Below are positions 1 through 10,600 of a stretch of DNA of 64,000 nt, one piece after another. Source of the DNA: Odontesthes bonariensis (taxonomy: Eukaryota; Chordata; Actinopteri; Atheriniformes; Atherinopsidae); NCBI RefSeq assembly GCF_027942865.1, contig NC_134511.1, positions 2,434,067 through 2,498,066 on the forward strand. The letters run 5' to 3'. The notes beneath the pieces were generated by a model, which saw only the letters and a program-made list of their open reading frames with translations, was not told the origin of the DNA and ran no database searches. Numbering within the stretch: the first letter of the stretch is position 1; each line of letters starts with the position of its first letter. The position numbers and the translations under genes are program-made.

Positions 1-62
1 GGTAGTATTTCCTCCCTTTGGTGAAATATTCACTTTGCAAGTTGCCCTGTTGTCGTCTTTTT

Positions 63-288
63 TAGGGATGTGTAACCAAACTTTCGAGCGTTTGTACCGC
101 TTGGGCGCCATGTTTACTGTTGACTGCTGGCTGCGCCGGACTCGCCACACAACGCTGCGTGGTGACGTCATTCGCGCCCACTGGAATCGATAAAAGGGAA
201 TCGTTTGCAAAATCGCCAAACGATTTCAAGGAATTGAAACACTGGGAACCGGTTCTCAACAAGAACCGGTTTTCAATTCCCATCCCTA
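63..288. mobile_element. Short hAT-like MITE
   Basis: The 226-bp segment starts TAGGGATG and ends with the inverted copy CATCCCTA, and its right part carries facing GAACCGGTT blocks. It interrupts the low-coordinate end of Harbinger copy 1. I see no convincing 8-bp target duplication, so the class is inferred from the ends only. Confidence 0.4.
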
Positions 289-296
289 GCTATAGA

Positions 297-827
297 GCAG
301 TTTGCCCCCCGCTGTATGGAGACACACCCACCTGGCCTTCAGCTCACGGCTGCTTTGATGCGTATATGTGTGCAGTCTGTTGCTCCGATTATGTTTGGCA
401 GTCCAGCCACGGCATGAAAGTCCCTCTTAATCTGTACTTGTTGGACAGCGGTGATGGGAATCTGATGTACCACGGGTGATAAACTGATGAGAGCTTTGAT
501 GACACAGGGGAGCGCACGACTCACAGAGGATTGGGACACCCCCGATCTGTCTCCAATCTCGCTCTGAAAGGTTCCAGTGGCCAAAAATCCAAGGGTGGTG
601 AGGACCTGGGCGTGTGGTGGAACTGGGTTTGATCGGCGTGTTTCTCTCTGGAGTTGTGGCTCCAGCAAGCTGCATATTAGCAGCAGCACAGTCCTTGGCG
701 ATCTAAATCGCGATGTCAGCCATTCGTCTGTCTCCACAAGGATATTGAGGTGTCTGATACTCAAGAGAACAAACAAATAAAGGTTTCTATGTTCAATTAA
801 GTCCGTGTCAGCAGAGTTCTTCATCAC
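297..827 (-). pseudogene. HARBI1-like transposase remnant with internal deletion
   Basis: The reading frame matches the N-terminal helical part of Harbinger DDE nucleases: RSPRTVLLLICSLLEPQLQ, a GDRSGVSQSSVSRAL helix-turn-helix-like stretch, then GLPNIIGATDCTHIRIKAA carrying the first catalytic Asp. Right after it, in another frame, come residues from near the C-terminus (ELKARWVCLHTAGG). The segment with the second Asp and the Glu is missing, so it cannot be catalytically active. Copy 2 at 37-38 kb has the same junction. Confidence 0.85.
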
Positions 828-1209
828 TCATCTCCACATCGGCTCGGCGACCATCCCTCTTATTTACTACAATATCTCCACTGTCTCGGAGCGCACGCTC
901 TCTTCCAAGAGCCTGACGCGCTAAGGCACTGATACTCACTCTTTTTTTCCCAAGAGCCATATTGGCAGAGCAAAATCAAGGGAAGAGGCACTTTTACCAC
1001 AACATGCTAAAGTCCCCTTTTGCAAATATGCATTTCTACATATAAAACATCCCACAGAAAAAGGAACAACACAGCCAATACATTTTCAATTCAGACCACA
1101 TTTACCTTAATACTGGGATGAGCGGAAGCTGGTGTGCATGTCCTCGACTTTCTTCATGTTGTATTTGTAGTTTTTTGTTGCAATCGTAGTGAGACATTCA
1201 GGATGAGCA

Positions 1210-1352
1210 TGGTTTTTGTGCTGGTTTTTGCCCTTTTTTAGTTAAAAACCGATCCATCGTGCCTGCATCTCGCGGCCCCTCTCTGGCGTCTTCATGCTGA
1301 TTTTCCTTTGGTTTTTGTGCTGGTTTTTGGCCTTTTAATTAAAAACCGGCTA
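1210..1352. repeat. Local direct duplication
   Basis: A roughly 40-base block beginning GGTTTTTGTGCTGGTTTTTG and running into a TTAAAAACCG end occurs at about 1210-1252 and again at about 1310-1350, separated by unique sequence. Function unknown; probably subterminal repeats of the Harbinger copy. Confidence 0.6.
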
Positions 1353-1670
1353 AAGGAGCTAGCGTGAGGTGGTTTAAGCGGGCTGCGTTGCCAGGTTTAA
1401 CAGTTCCCCCTTCAGGAAACACCATTAAGCCTTAATTAATACTTAATAAAAATACTTAATACTGTGCAGTATTCGCTGTGTGTTATTTGAAAAATATTTT
1501 TGTTATTGTTACCATATTGTTATAAGCTACTATGCGAGTGCGAGCCGCCAGTTAAAGCTTGAGGAGCCGCATAATGAGGATCTTCGTATCACTGCCTGCT
1601 GTGCAGACCGAAGTGCAGACAGAGCAGCAACCACCGTAACAGGCGCGGCTGTCGGCAGTGATACGAAGGG

Positions 1671-1950
1671 AGAGAAAATAGGGCCAAGCGATTGTGAGGT
1701 CTGACTTTTTCCTGGAGAACCATTTTGTGATGCAAATGTATTACTCTGTTGAACGCATATTGTTCTGAGAAGCAAAACGCTTTATTTTTTAAACCCCAGC
1801 CAACTAGCCGGACTACCTTCATCAACACCAAAACGAGGCTGGAACTCGGCTCACAGGACGCAGCAGGGGGTAAGAAGATGTTCAGAAATGATGCTGCTGA
1901 TATGGGATGTCATACAGCTTCATGTCAAAAGAGGCGAACTATCCCTTTAA
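1671..1950. repeat. MITE family A, copy 1
   Basis: This sequence is nearly identical to 11,167-11,445 and shares its central 150 bases with 8303-8543. Its right end, GGCGAACTATCCCTTTAA, is the inverted counterpart of the left end of the copy at 8303. It is nested inside Harbinger copy 1. Confidence 0.75.
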
Positions 1951-2052
1951 CTTGTTCCCACATAGGGTTCAGACATGTTGAGGATGATTTTCTGCAGTTT
2001 TTGTCCCTTTAAGAACAAATCTGTGCGTACGAACGGTTGTTGCACGAGGCCC

Positions 2053-2678
2053 GATGTTTTAAACACTTGATTTTCTTTTGGAACTAATAACTCGCGTTCA
2101 TAATAACTGTTCATGCGGACCCCGCAGAGCAAAGTGATTAATCGCTTGAAGGAAATTAGACGCCCGTGTTCCGACATACTCTGTGAGATCTCCACGTGTC
2201 TGTTTATCTGAGCGTTTGTCTCGGCTGAGGTCAGGAGGATTATCGGCAGCTGAAAGAACAAATGTAATAATCCAGGAAACCCGACAGGAAGGTGATGAAG
2301 GGACGGTGAGGACAGCTGACGGCGAGCGTTGGGTTACACTCAGGAACAAACATGCATGCCTGTGCACGGCTGCTTTCTTTGACTTGCTGACAGCCAAACA
2401 CTCATTTGTACTTCTGTCTTTGTGAGGACTCATTAACATGAGAACACCCGACTCTCAGCCCTAAATTAAACAGTTTTCAGATTTGCATGAGCTGTAAATA
2501 TCTACACCATACGTCTGAGTTTGTAATATTCCTCATAGCTTGATTAGATGTTCATAACTCCATGTTCTGATGTGATAAAAAGAACTCATTTAAAGTCTAC
2601 AGCACTGTTCATGAGTCTTGATCCAGCTCCTTCCAAGCAGCCAGACTTTCTTTATTCTATTAAAGTGTTTTTGAGCCA
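2053..2678. other. Unassigned intergenic sequence
   Basis: Open frames here are short on both strands and look like chance. I see no splice-bounded coding segment, RNA gene or terminal repeat. Confidence 0.5.
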
Positions 2679-3571
2679 CACTGTAAAGAATTTCCGTATA
2701 TTTATGGTGTATTTACAACAGTATCCGGCTGTATTTTACAATAATTGTAAAATGCTGTTGAATATTCATCCTTCACATGTAAATTAACAGTTAAATCATT
2801 TAACAATATCAGTAGATAACTCTAATTTAACAGCATAAAACAGTATTTGTAATGAATTGATGTCCAAATCCAAAAATACGTTATTATACCATTAAATAAA
2901 TTACGGTAGATTACCAAAACACAGTTATCCTTCCGTCATGTACTGTAATATACTGTTTGATAAATAACAGTATACACTGAAAAAAGTGACTTTTTGGTGA
3001 AGTAAACTCTATTAGAGTAACTGTCATAATTTCTACCTTGTATTTTTAAGATTCAGTAAGAACTAGAGCTTCTTAAGTAAAATTAAACATTTTATTAACG
3101 TAATACATGAATTATGGGGGAAGAGTAAGTTTTACTTAGGTTTCCTCATGCAATTTAAATGTTTAATAGTTGTATGTACATAAACCTAGAAATCCTACAT
3201 AAACTTTACTCTGAAAGTGTATCGTTAAAATCTACTAAGTTACTTCATAACAGCAAATACTACAGATGTATAAAATTTACTTAAAATTTTGAGTAAAATG
3301 ATGTTCCTGCCTATGAAAAACAAGTAGACTTTACTTAATTTGTTTAAATAAATATAACTTAAAACTTAGATGTAATTAAGTAAATGTTACTTAATATCTT
3401 CAAAACTTATGTTTTATGGTGAGTAAAATCTACTTGATATTGCAGCATTAAATATTACTTAAATCATTTGAGAGCAAATTCTTACAAAGGGTTTTTAAAG
3501 TAAATCTTATGAGTTGTTTTTTTCAGTGTAGTTTCCCTGTAAAATAATTTACAGGGAAATTCTTTACTGTG
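2679..3571. mobile_element. Outer MITE, split by a second MITE
   Basis: The ends CACTGTAAAGAATTTCC (2679) and GGAAATTCTTTACTGTG (ending 3571) are inverted copies with one mismatch. The interior repeats words such as ACAGTA and is AT-rich. The inner element 2975-3528 splits it. Confidence 0.6.
2975..3528. mobile_element. Inner Tc1/mariner-type MITE
   Basis: Inverted ends CACTGAAAAAA and TTTTTTCAGTG are each flanked by TA, the target duplication expected for Tc1/mariner insertions. The interior is a dense series of TACTTAA-like words without a coding frame. Confidence 0.65.
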
Positions 3572-3594
3572 CACTTAACTCTGAGCTGTGAAGC

Positions 3595-4430
3595 ATTCAG
3601 GCAGGAAAAAGGCTCCTAACTCAAGGGATGAACCAGTGTTGTGTCCACGTTTTAAACTGGATCTTTAGGCACTTTGTTCCCAGCAGCCTGTCACAGAGAC
3701 ACATCATTTGTTCCCATTTCTTTGAATAACAGCTTCATAGTTTCAACTTTTTTCTACATTTACGTTAAAACTGCTTTCAGTTACCAAAAGAGTCAAATTA
3801 ATATAAGAAATTCAGTTTGAAAAAAAAATCCTGATCCCAAAATAATGAACATTATCACGTCTAAAAGTAGAAAAGTAGGAAAAAAACAGACAATAATAAG
3901 AATCATATGTTATTCAACATCAAGAAAAAGTAAATAAGATTCAATTTAAAGCTTAAAAAAGGAATATAAGATATAATCTAATGACTAATTATGGAACAAT
4001 TAATATAAATGAAATGATTAAACTGTTTTATGCCACCAGAAATGAATAATCTAGAAGCTCTTTGTGGGTTTTAGACTGGAATTAAGATTTGTTCCCATTT
4101 CTTTAGCTGCATGTGTGAAAAACAGCAAAGATAACACAGTGTGACAGACAGGAAACAGGATTTCTGCAGCAACAAGGTGATTCCCAAAGAGCTGTTAGCT
4201 GAAAACTTGGCATATCTCAGCATGGTGTGCAGCGTGTCCTTAAAACATTTGAGGAAACTGGACGCATGGAGGACAGAAGAAGAAGTGTCAGGCCTAAAGA
4301 ACTATCTCCAGCAGATGTTGGAACATGTTTCAGTGAATCAGCTGCTTCCTGTTTCCATGGAAACATAGAAAGATGCTGATGAGCTGCCGTATCAGACCTG
4401 AAGAACCAACTAACCAATGATGCTGCTGCT
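3595..4430. repeat. Dispersed repeat shared with 14,155-15,720
   Basis: The left boundary words (ATTCAGGCAGGAAAAAGGCT) and the right part (TTGGAACATGTTTCAGTGAAT through ATCAGACCTGAAGAACCAAC, split by variable sequence) recur in the SDHAF1 intron, where the middle is expanded into a satellite. Here only one copy of the middle is present, and a tRNA-Trp gene follows 8 bases later. Confidence 0.7.
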
Positions 4431-4438
4431 CATCATGT

Positions 4439-4510
4439 GACTCTGTGGCGCAACGGCAGCGCGTCTGACTCCAGATCAGAAGGTTGCGTGTTCAAATCAC
4501 GTCAGGGTCA
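4439..4510 (+). tRNA. tRNA-Trp (CCA anticodon)
   Basis: The 72-base sequence folds as a cloverleaf. The acceptor stem GACTCTG/CAGGGTC has one U:G pair, the D stem is GCGC/GCGC, the anticodon stem TCTGA/TCAGA encloses CTCCAGA with anticodon CCA, and the T arm is GCGTG-TTCAAAT-CACGT. All invariant positions are present, so this is the best candidate for a working gene among three copies in the window. The genomic discriminator base is A. Confidence 0.9.
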
Positions 4511-4910
4511 CTTTGGATGGTCTTTAATTATGGATTAAATTTTGAAAATTTGGATTACTGGACTCTGCTCTGACTACCTGGAACAGTCTGAAGTCACATT
4601 ACATGTAAAACCTATTACATGTGACCCTTTACCTGCTCTGCTGGTGCAGACTGACGCTTTAACTGACAAAGTGACCCTGAGGGAAACCTGGAAAGGGACA
4701 CTTTGCCCTTATAAGTGCGGTGGTAGTGCTGAGTGATTGGCAGAAACACTCGTCACGTCTGTAAATGAAATGAATGTCGTTCAATAAAGAGTAGAGACGT
4801 GTTTGTGCAGAAGTATGAATTAGACACACCCGGTGTCGGTGCGTCTTACAACCGGCTGAATCCCCTAAATATTCAGGAAATAAGCGCCGATGCTTCAGTA
4901 TCTCCTTTAG
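4511..4910. other. Intergenic or intronic sequence
   Basis: No coding segment with splice sites is seen. The 3' end is the polypyrimidine tract and AG acceptor (4909-4910) of the exon that follows. Confidence 0.4.
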
Positions 4911-5161
4911 ACAAAGCAGACCAAACTGTGGTGTACACCCAGATTTACCAGCAGAACATCCTGTGAGGTAACTTCTGAGCACAGACGTCCACGCTGATGC
5001 CTCAGAGGTAAAAAGCTGCTGCAGGCCTCATGAACCGAAACCTCTCTGTGTGTGTTTTCAGGCTCAGGGACGAGTGGACAGTCCGTCTGGAGAAACGAAA
5101 CAAGAACCTGAAGCTCTTCAACGACAGCTACGTCAAGAAGTTGAAGGCCGCCGCTACATGA
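4911..5161 (+). CDS. Last two exons of an unrecognised gene
   Basis: Exon 4911-4962 follows a TCTCCTTTTAG-like acceptor and ends before GTGAGG. Exon 5062-5161 follows TGTGTTTTCAG and ends in TGA at 5159-5161. The phases fit (two bases left over, one supplied). The joined frame reads KADQTVVYTQIYQQNIL, then LRDEWTVRLEKRNKNLKLF, ending VKKLKAAAT: a charged, helical, soluble-looking C-terminus. An AATAAA at about 5233 supports a transcript end near 5260. The rest of the gene lies upstream and I could not find its exons. I do not recognise the family. Confidence 0.55.
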
Positions 5162-5474
5162 GCACGGAGCCAGTTTCCTTTCAACGCCCTTTAAAGAGAA
5201 ATGTTTGTCAGAGAAGCACCTGGTTGTGTCATGAAATAAAACTGTCAGCAGTTTGAACTGTTCTGTTTTATTTGGTGAGTCTCTGCATGTTAAACACAGC
5301 AGGAGGAAACAGAGCTGAACACTTCCCATCCTGTTCAGACTCTGAATGAGACGATACCTCCATCTGCTGCTGAGGGGAAACCGGTGCAGAAAGGGCTGAA
5401 CAGGGACACCTGCTGGTGGAGATGTGGAACTGCAGCTGTGGCTCATGAAGAGAGAAAACTCACAGATTTTAGTT

Positions 5475-5614
5475 TAAAACAAAGTTCCTCAGAGAAAGAG
5501 CGGAAGGGATCTGCATATTTCTGCCTCTGCAGAGCAGAAGATCTTAAAACAAAGTTCCTCAGAGAAAGAGCGGAAGGGATCTGCATATTTCTGCCTCTGC
5601 AGAGCAGAAGATCA
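5475..5614. repeat. 70-bp tandem duplication
   Basis: A 70-base unit starting AAAACAAAGTTCCTCAGAGA occurs twice head to tail, the copies essentially identical, so the duplication is recent. Confidence 0.85.
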
Positions 5615-5904
5615 TTAAAGCATTCAGGGACTCTGGAGGAGTTTCAGGGAGCGTGCCTGAGCTGGACCCCCGTGACCTCTGACCCCTCAGACAGCGCTGC
5701 ATCCAGAACCCTCGTTGCTGTGGGAAACCTTTATCCAGCACCACGACACAGACCGGGAACGATCTTACATCTGATTTAAAGTGCTTTATTAGTAGGTGTT
5801 AAAAACAATAGATAAACACATTCTATAACATTTTCTAATCTGTTCATTTGAGTTTCAGAGAAAAGTTAAACTAATTGTCACTCCTCTGGTTTTTCTTCTT
5901 GGTT

Positions 5905-6060
5905 TTTCTTTATTTATTTATCTTTTTTATGCCTTTATTATATAGGACAGTGAAGAGAGACAGGAAGCAGGGGGCAGAGAGAGGGGGAACAACACGCAGC
6001 AGAGGGCCGTCCGATGCGGGAGCGAGGACTATAGCCTCTGCACATGGGGCGCCTGCTTAA
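5905..6060. repeat. Dispersed repeat of the TTATGCCTTTATTATATAGGACAG type
   Basis: The stretch resembles a common teleost interspersed repeat with a purine-rich AGAGAGACAGGAAG core and a GGGCGCC end. It has no coding content and may lie in the NUDT18 3' untranslated region. Confidence 0.45.
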
Positions 6061-6780
6061 AGGAGCGCACCTACCTCTCTCAGCTTCCGTGTTCCACAGG
6101 CGTGCGCACAAATTAATCGCCAAAGTCATACACTGTAGTATTCCAAAATTGTCTTTTTGTCCACCAAAAACGACCCTCGGGAACCGAACTACACATTGCC
6201 ATGTTTGTTATTGTTTCCTATCGAACAGCTGACTCGTTTCAACACCCATATTCGCCGTGATGTCATGACGTGTCACATGACGGAAGCTGAGAGAGGTAAG
6301 CTGGCTGTTTTTGAAATCTCAAAATGTATAATGTCTGTGCTAGCTAACGGTATGGTTAGCCCCTGGGTTGAATTGTATTGCTACTGACACCACGGCCAAT
6401 TCGGTCAAAAGTATTTTGGTACACGTTAAGAGCCTCAGGAAAGGTTAAACGCTTGCCCGATAGAGCCCGCTTTCATGGAAATCAGCACAATTGGACAACT
6501 TTGCGCAGCGGGCATGAAAATTTCTCGCGGTTTTCCCTTTGGCCAACTTTCCTGGGTCTCCAACAGATGGGATATGTTTGGTAAATGGCCGGAATTCTCC
6601 TTTAACCCACTACGCCACCGACCGCCCCGTCTTCTTGTTTTTAACGGTTTTAAACGCAAAACGTTCTGCAGAAAAAAAGGAAAACGATCCAGATTGAGAC
6701 AGTCTGACGTTACAGTAGGCCAGTTTGTAAAATGTTAAATGTTTCGGGTCTTTCTGCTGCTCCGTGAGCCCAAACCGGTG
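6061..6780. other. Unassigned sequence between repeat and minisatellite
   Basis: Only short frames occur. A CpG-containing stretch at about 6255-6300 ends in GAGAGGTAAGC, which could be a non-coding exon with a donor site, but nothing nearby confirms it. Confidence 0.35.
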
Positions 6781-6786
6781 CCGGCG

Positions 6787-7614
6787 GCGGCTTCCCGCCT
6801 CAGTGCAGGCTCCTCCCTCCTCGCTGTGGGCGGCGGCTTCCCGCCTCAGTGCAGGCTCCTCCCTCCTCCCTCCTTGCTGTGGGCGGCGGCTTCCCGCCTC
6901 AGTGCAGGCTCCTCCCTCCTCGCTGTGGGCGGCGCCGCCGCCTCAGTGCAGGCTCCTCCCTCCTTGCTGTGGGCGGCGGCTTCCCGCCTCAGTGCAGGCT
7001 CCTCCCTCCTCGCTGTGGGCGGCGCCGCCGCCTCAGTGCAGGCTCCTCCCTCCTTGCTGTGGGCGGCGGCTTCCCACCTCAGTGCAGGCTCCTCCCTCCT
7101 TGCTGTGGGCGGCGGCTTCCCGCCTCAGTGCAGGCTCCTCCCTCTCCTCCCTCCTCGCTGTGGGCGGCGCCGCCGCCTCAGTGCAGGCTCCTCCCTCCTT
7201 GCTGTGGGCGGCGGCTTCCCACCTCAGTGCAGGCTCCTCCCTCCTCGCTGTGGGCGGCGGCTTCCCGCCTCAGTGCAGGCTCCTCCCTCCTCCCTCCTTG
7301 CTGTGGGCGGCGGCTTCCCGCCTCAGTGCAGGCTCCTCCCTCCTCCCTCCTTGCTGTGGGCGGCGGCTTCCCGCCTCAGTGCAGGCTCCTCCCTCCTTGC
7401 TGTGGGCGGCGGCTTCCCGCCTCAGTGCAGGCTCCTCCCTCCTCGCTGTGGGCGGCGCCGCCGCCGCCTCAGTGCAGGCTCCTCCCTCCTCGCTGTGGGC
7501 GGCTTCCCGCCTCAGTGCAGGCTCCTCCCTCCTCCCTCCTTGCTGTGGGCGGCGGCTTCCCGCCTCAGTGCAGGCTCCTCCCTCCTCGCTGTGGGCGGCG
7601 CCGCCGCCGCCGCC
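6787..7614. repeat. GC-rich minisatellite, about 17 units of 45-53 bp
   Basis: Each unit contains CCTCAGTGCAGGCTCCTCCC, a CTGTGGGCGG block and a variable CTTCCCG or CGCCGCCG segment. Unit lengths differ by CTCCCTC and CGC insertions, typical of slippage and unequal exchange. The unit word CCTCAGTGCAGGCT is the reverse complement of the last NUDT18 codons and stop, so the array looks as if it grew from the gene's own end. All three plus frames stay open across it only because the unit lacks stops. Confidence 0.95.
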
Positions 7615-10600
7615 TCAGTGCAGGCTGTGGATGGGCACCAGCGAGGCGTTTCTGCTGGTCTCCAGCAGCTTGTCTCGCAGCTCCGGTTTCCGCACCTCGC
7701 ACCAGACGTATCGCGGGTTCTCGGCGGGCGGAGGCCGAGCGGCCGCCGGCCTCTCCACCTTCAGCCCGTCCTCGTCGCGCTGGACGTGGTCGGGCTGCAG
7801 CGCCACCAGCGTGTTGAAGCACACGCCGTCCGTCTTGCCGTGCTGCCGCCCGTTGTGCTGCAGGCCGAAGGCGCCCAGCGTGTTGACCTCGTGGTCGTAG
7901 TAGGACGACGGCATGGCGTCCTGCACCACCATGTTGGCCGCCCACGTCACCACGTGGGTCTTCAACGCCGCTGCCGTGGGCAGGTGGAGCGCCGGGGCTG
8001 CCGGACAGGAAGAGGCGGGGTTAGATCGATGACATCATACTTTATGGGACACTTTAACACTAATGTGACCTTAACTGGGAGCTTAAAGGTCACATATTCT
8101 GCCCTTTTGAACCCTTCTCTGAGGTCTGATTAAGACGTACACGAGAAAAGTGCTGAGATACGAGCTTGTAGACGACACAAAAATCCCATCACAGCTGCTC
8201 TCCTCTGTGGTTTAAATGTTTTAGAGGCTAATGCTAACAACAGTCACTCATTTCCAAGTTTGTTGATGTAATTTCAGGCTCTGTTGTAATGCTTAAAGGC
8301 ACTTAAAGGGATAGTTCGCCTCTTTTGACATGAAGCTGTATGACATCCCATATTGGCAACATCATTTATGAACATCTTCTTACCCCCTGCTGCGTTTTGT
8401 GATGCAAATGTATTACTCTGTTGAACGCATATTGTTCTGAGAACCAGGACGCTTTATTTTTTAAACCCCAGCCAACTAGCCGGACTACCTTCATCAACAC
8501 CAAAACTCGGCTGGAACTCTGCTCACAGGAACTATCCCTTTAAATACAAACGGGATACAAAATATTAGACAAATTGCTCGATAGCTCATTACTTTTTTAA
8601 TCTGAAGTGAATTTTATAACTGCTGATGACAATTAGCTTTGAATAGCAAAGCAAAGGAGGTCTAACGTCCTACTTTCTGAAGTGCAGTGAATGCAGCATC
8701 GTGTGAAGCTTTGGGTGGAGACAAAAACCAAGGTGAAGGTGCTGAATTATGGGTAATATTATGGTTGTATTATGGGTAATATGAAGAGGAGGCGTTTCTG
8801 AGTTCTCCCACATGTTTTAGATAGTGGAAGAGAATGAAAGCGTCTGGAATTTGTGTCAGTAAACATGAGATCTTACAAAAAGAAAGACGAGTTGGCGTCT
8901 TTAAATACAAAGTATGAGCCTCAGATTGTTTGTCATTATTTTGAGCATCTCGGTGATGATTTTAGACTCATTCTGAGACCAAATGATGGATATTTTTTCA
9001 GAAATAAAGCTTATTTTTTAGTGAGACAGCGGGTTACTTCTGCTCAGAAGGATCCAGATCTGCTCCTCAGCACCGACGAAGACCAGGACGAGTCTCTGCA
9101 CCACGTGACGGCAGCTCAGGTCCACGGGCAACGTCACGGGATGGCAGGGGTTCCTATGGTACCTGAAGGCATCGCAGCATCAGAACCAGAGAGAAAACGC
9201 TTCTGTGCACAAAACTGAAGCAGAAGCTTCACAAACATCCTAATGAGGTCAACGAGCTGCTCCTCTGTGAGCTGTCCGTGGTCCTGAACTGAGAATAACA
9301 TGAAGATGACAGTCTGACAACACCGATTATCACATATTATCAACGACTTAACAAGTGAGGCAATGAGCCCTGGTTGTTGATGCTTCTGATCGTCATCAGG
9401 TCTCACATGTCAGGCTACATTTACACTGTCAGTTAAATGTTACCCAATTCCGATTTTTTGCTCTCATGTGACACAGATCGGATATGTTTTTTGACGAAGG
9501 ACGCATGCATTCGGACATTTTGAGATCGGATACAGGCCTCCTTCATATGTGGAAATTTATCAGATACGAATCGGATATGTGACAATGGGACCGCCGTGTA
9601 AACAGGCAGATCGGATATCCTTACACATTGCGTTCCACACGTCATTAAATATGTGACGATTTAGATTTTTTGTCGCACGTGGTAAGCTAGTGAATGCGAG
9701 ACGCATAAACATACAAGGAACATGTCGGATAATTATTAATCCTGCCAATGTTGGGCGAACTTCTCGTATACCGCAACACTAGCATCACACCTATGTCAAC
9801 GTCGTCCATTTGCCTCAGCAGTAGAGTTTGGTAAACACTTAAAGGTAGGGTAGGAGATCCTGGATTTTGAGTCCAGCGAAGCTGCATTTTGAAAATACAC
9901 CGGTAAAAAGTCCCAACCCTTTTCTTCACTTTCCCCCCAAAGCCACGCCTCTAGAGTACATGAACGCGCAATGCTTGTTCACGAGCGTTCACACGTTGCT
10001 GTATTTAGTATTTAGTTTATGCTAACTATCCGTTTAATAATGCTAGGTGCTAGCCAAGCTGGCTCTAGTTTAGCTTCCTGCCAAGCTTCTGGACGTTCAC
10101 GGAGCAGGGTACGCGCACAGGGGGAAGGAGGGGGAAGGAGGGGGAGGGAGGAGCAGATTGCAGTTTGATAGACGGCATCAGAATCCAATCATTGTTAACG
10201 GTCCGTTCAGTATGATTGGATAGTGTTTTTCCTAGATTGTACGTTCTAGAGGCCACTAAAACTTTTCATATTTGTGTCAAAACTTTTAATTAATTGGTTG
10301 CAATGAGGGTGTGAAGAGTATTTCAAGCAATATGTAAAAAAATGTTCCAGAAAAAGAACCCCTACCCCGCCTTTAAGTAGGCATGCGCAATGTTTCAGAT
10401 GATAGGCAAGTGTTATCGCGTGAATCAGATATGAGTCACATTATTAAAGTACGTGTAACCACACGTTAAAAAAAAAATAAATCAGATCTGGGCATCAAGA
10501 CTTGCAGTGTAAATGTAGCCTCAGACTCTGAACTTAGGAAAGAGTTTCGAGCAGAAACACGACCTACTTGAGTCCGCAGTCGATGAGGCGAAGGATGTCG

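Larger units (their letters stand above)
289..2052 (-). mobile_element. Decayed Harbinger transposon, copy 1
   Basis: On the minus strand a HARBI1-type transposase fragment (297-827) lies inside an element whose upstream terminus near 2000-2052 resembles the end of Harbinger copy 2 (36,074 onward): both carry the words GTTCGTACGCACAGATTTG beside a GGGCC/GGGCT terminal block. The low-coordinate part is cut by the MITE at 63-288, and another MITE sits inside at 1671-1950. Between 830 and 1670 the element shows only non-coding sequence and a local duplication. Not functional. Confidence 0.7.

Noticed and set aside
6739-8133. Three overlapping long plus-strand frames (up to 464 residues) of repetitive Leu/Pro/Ser/Arg composition
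   Set aside because: They follow the minisatellite in every frame and exist because the unit has no stop codons. They run antisense into the last NUDT18 exon and have no splice or promoter support.
8853-9218. Plus-strand frame of 121 residues
   Set aside because: It is antisense to NUDT18 exon 5 (9038-9162), whose minus-strand reading matches the family and joins in phase.
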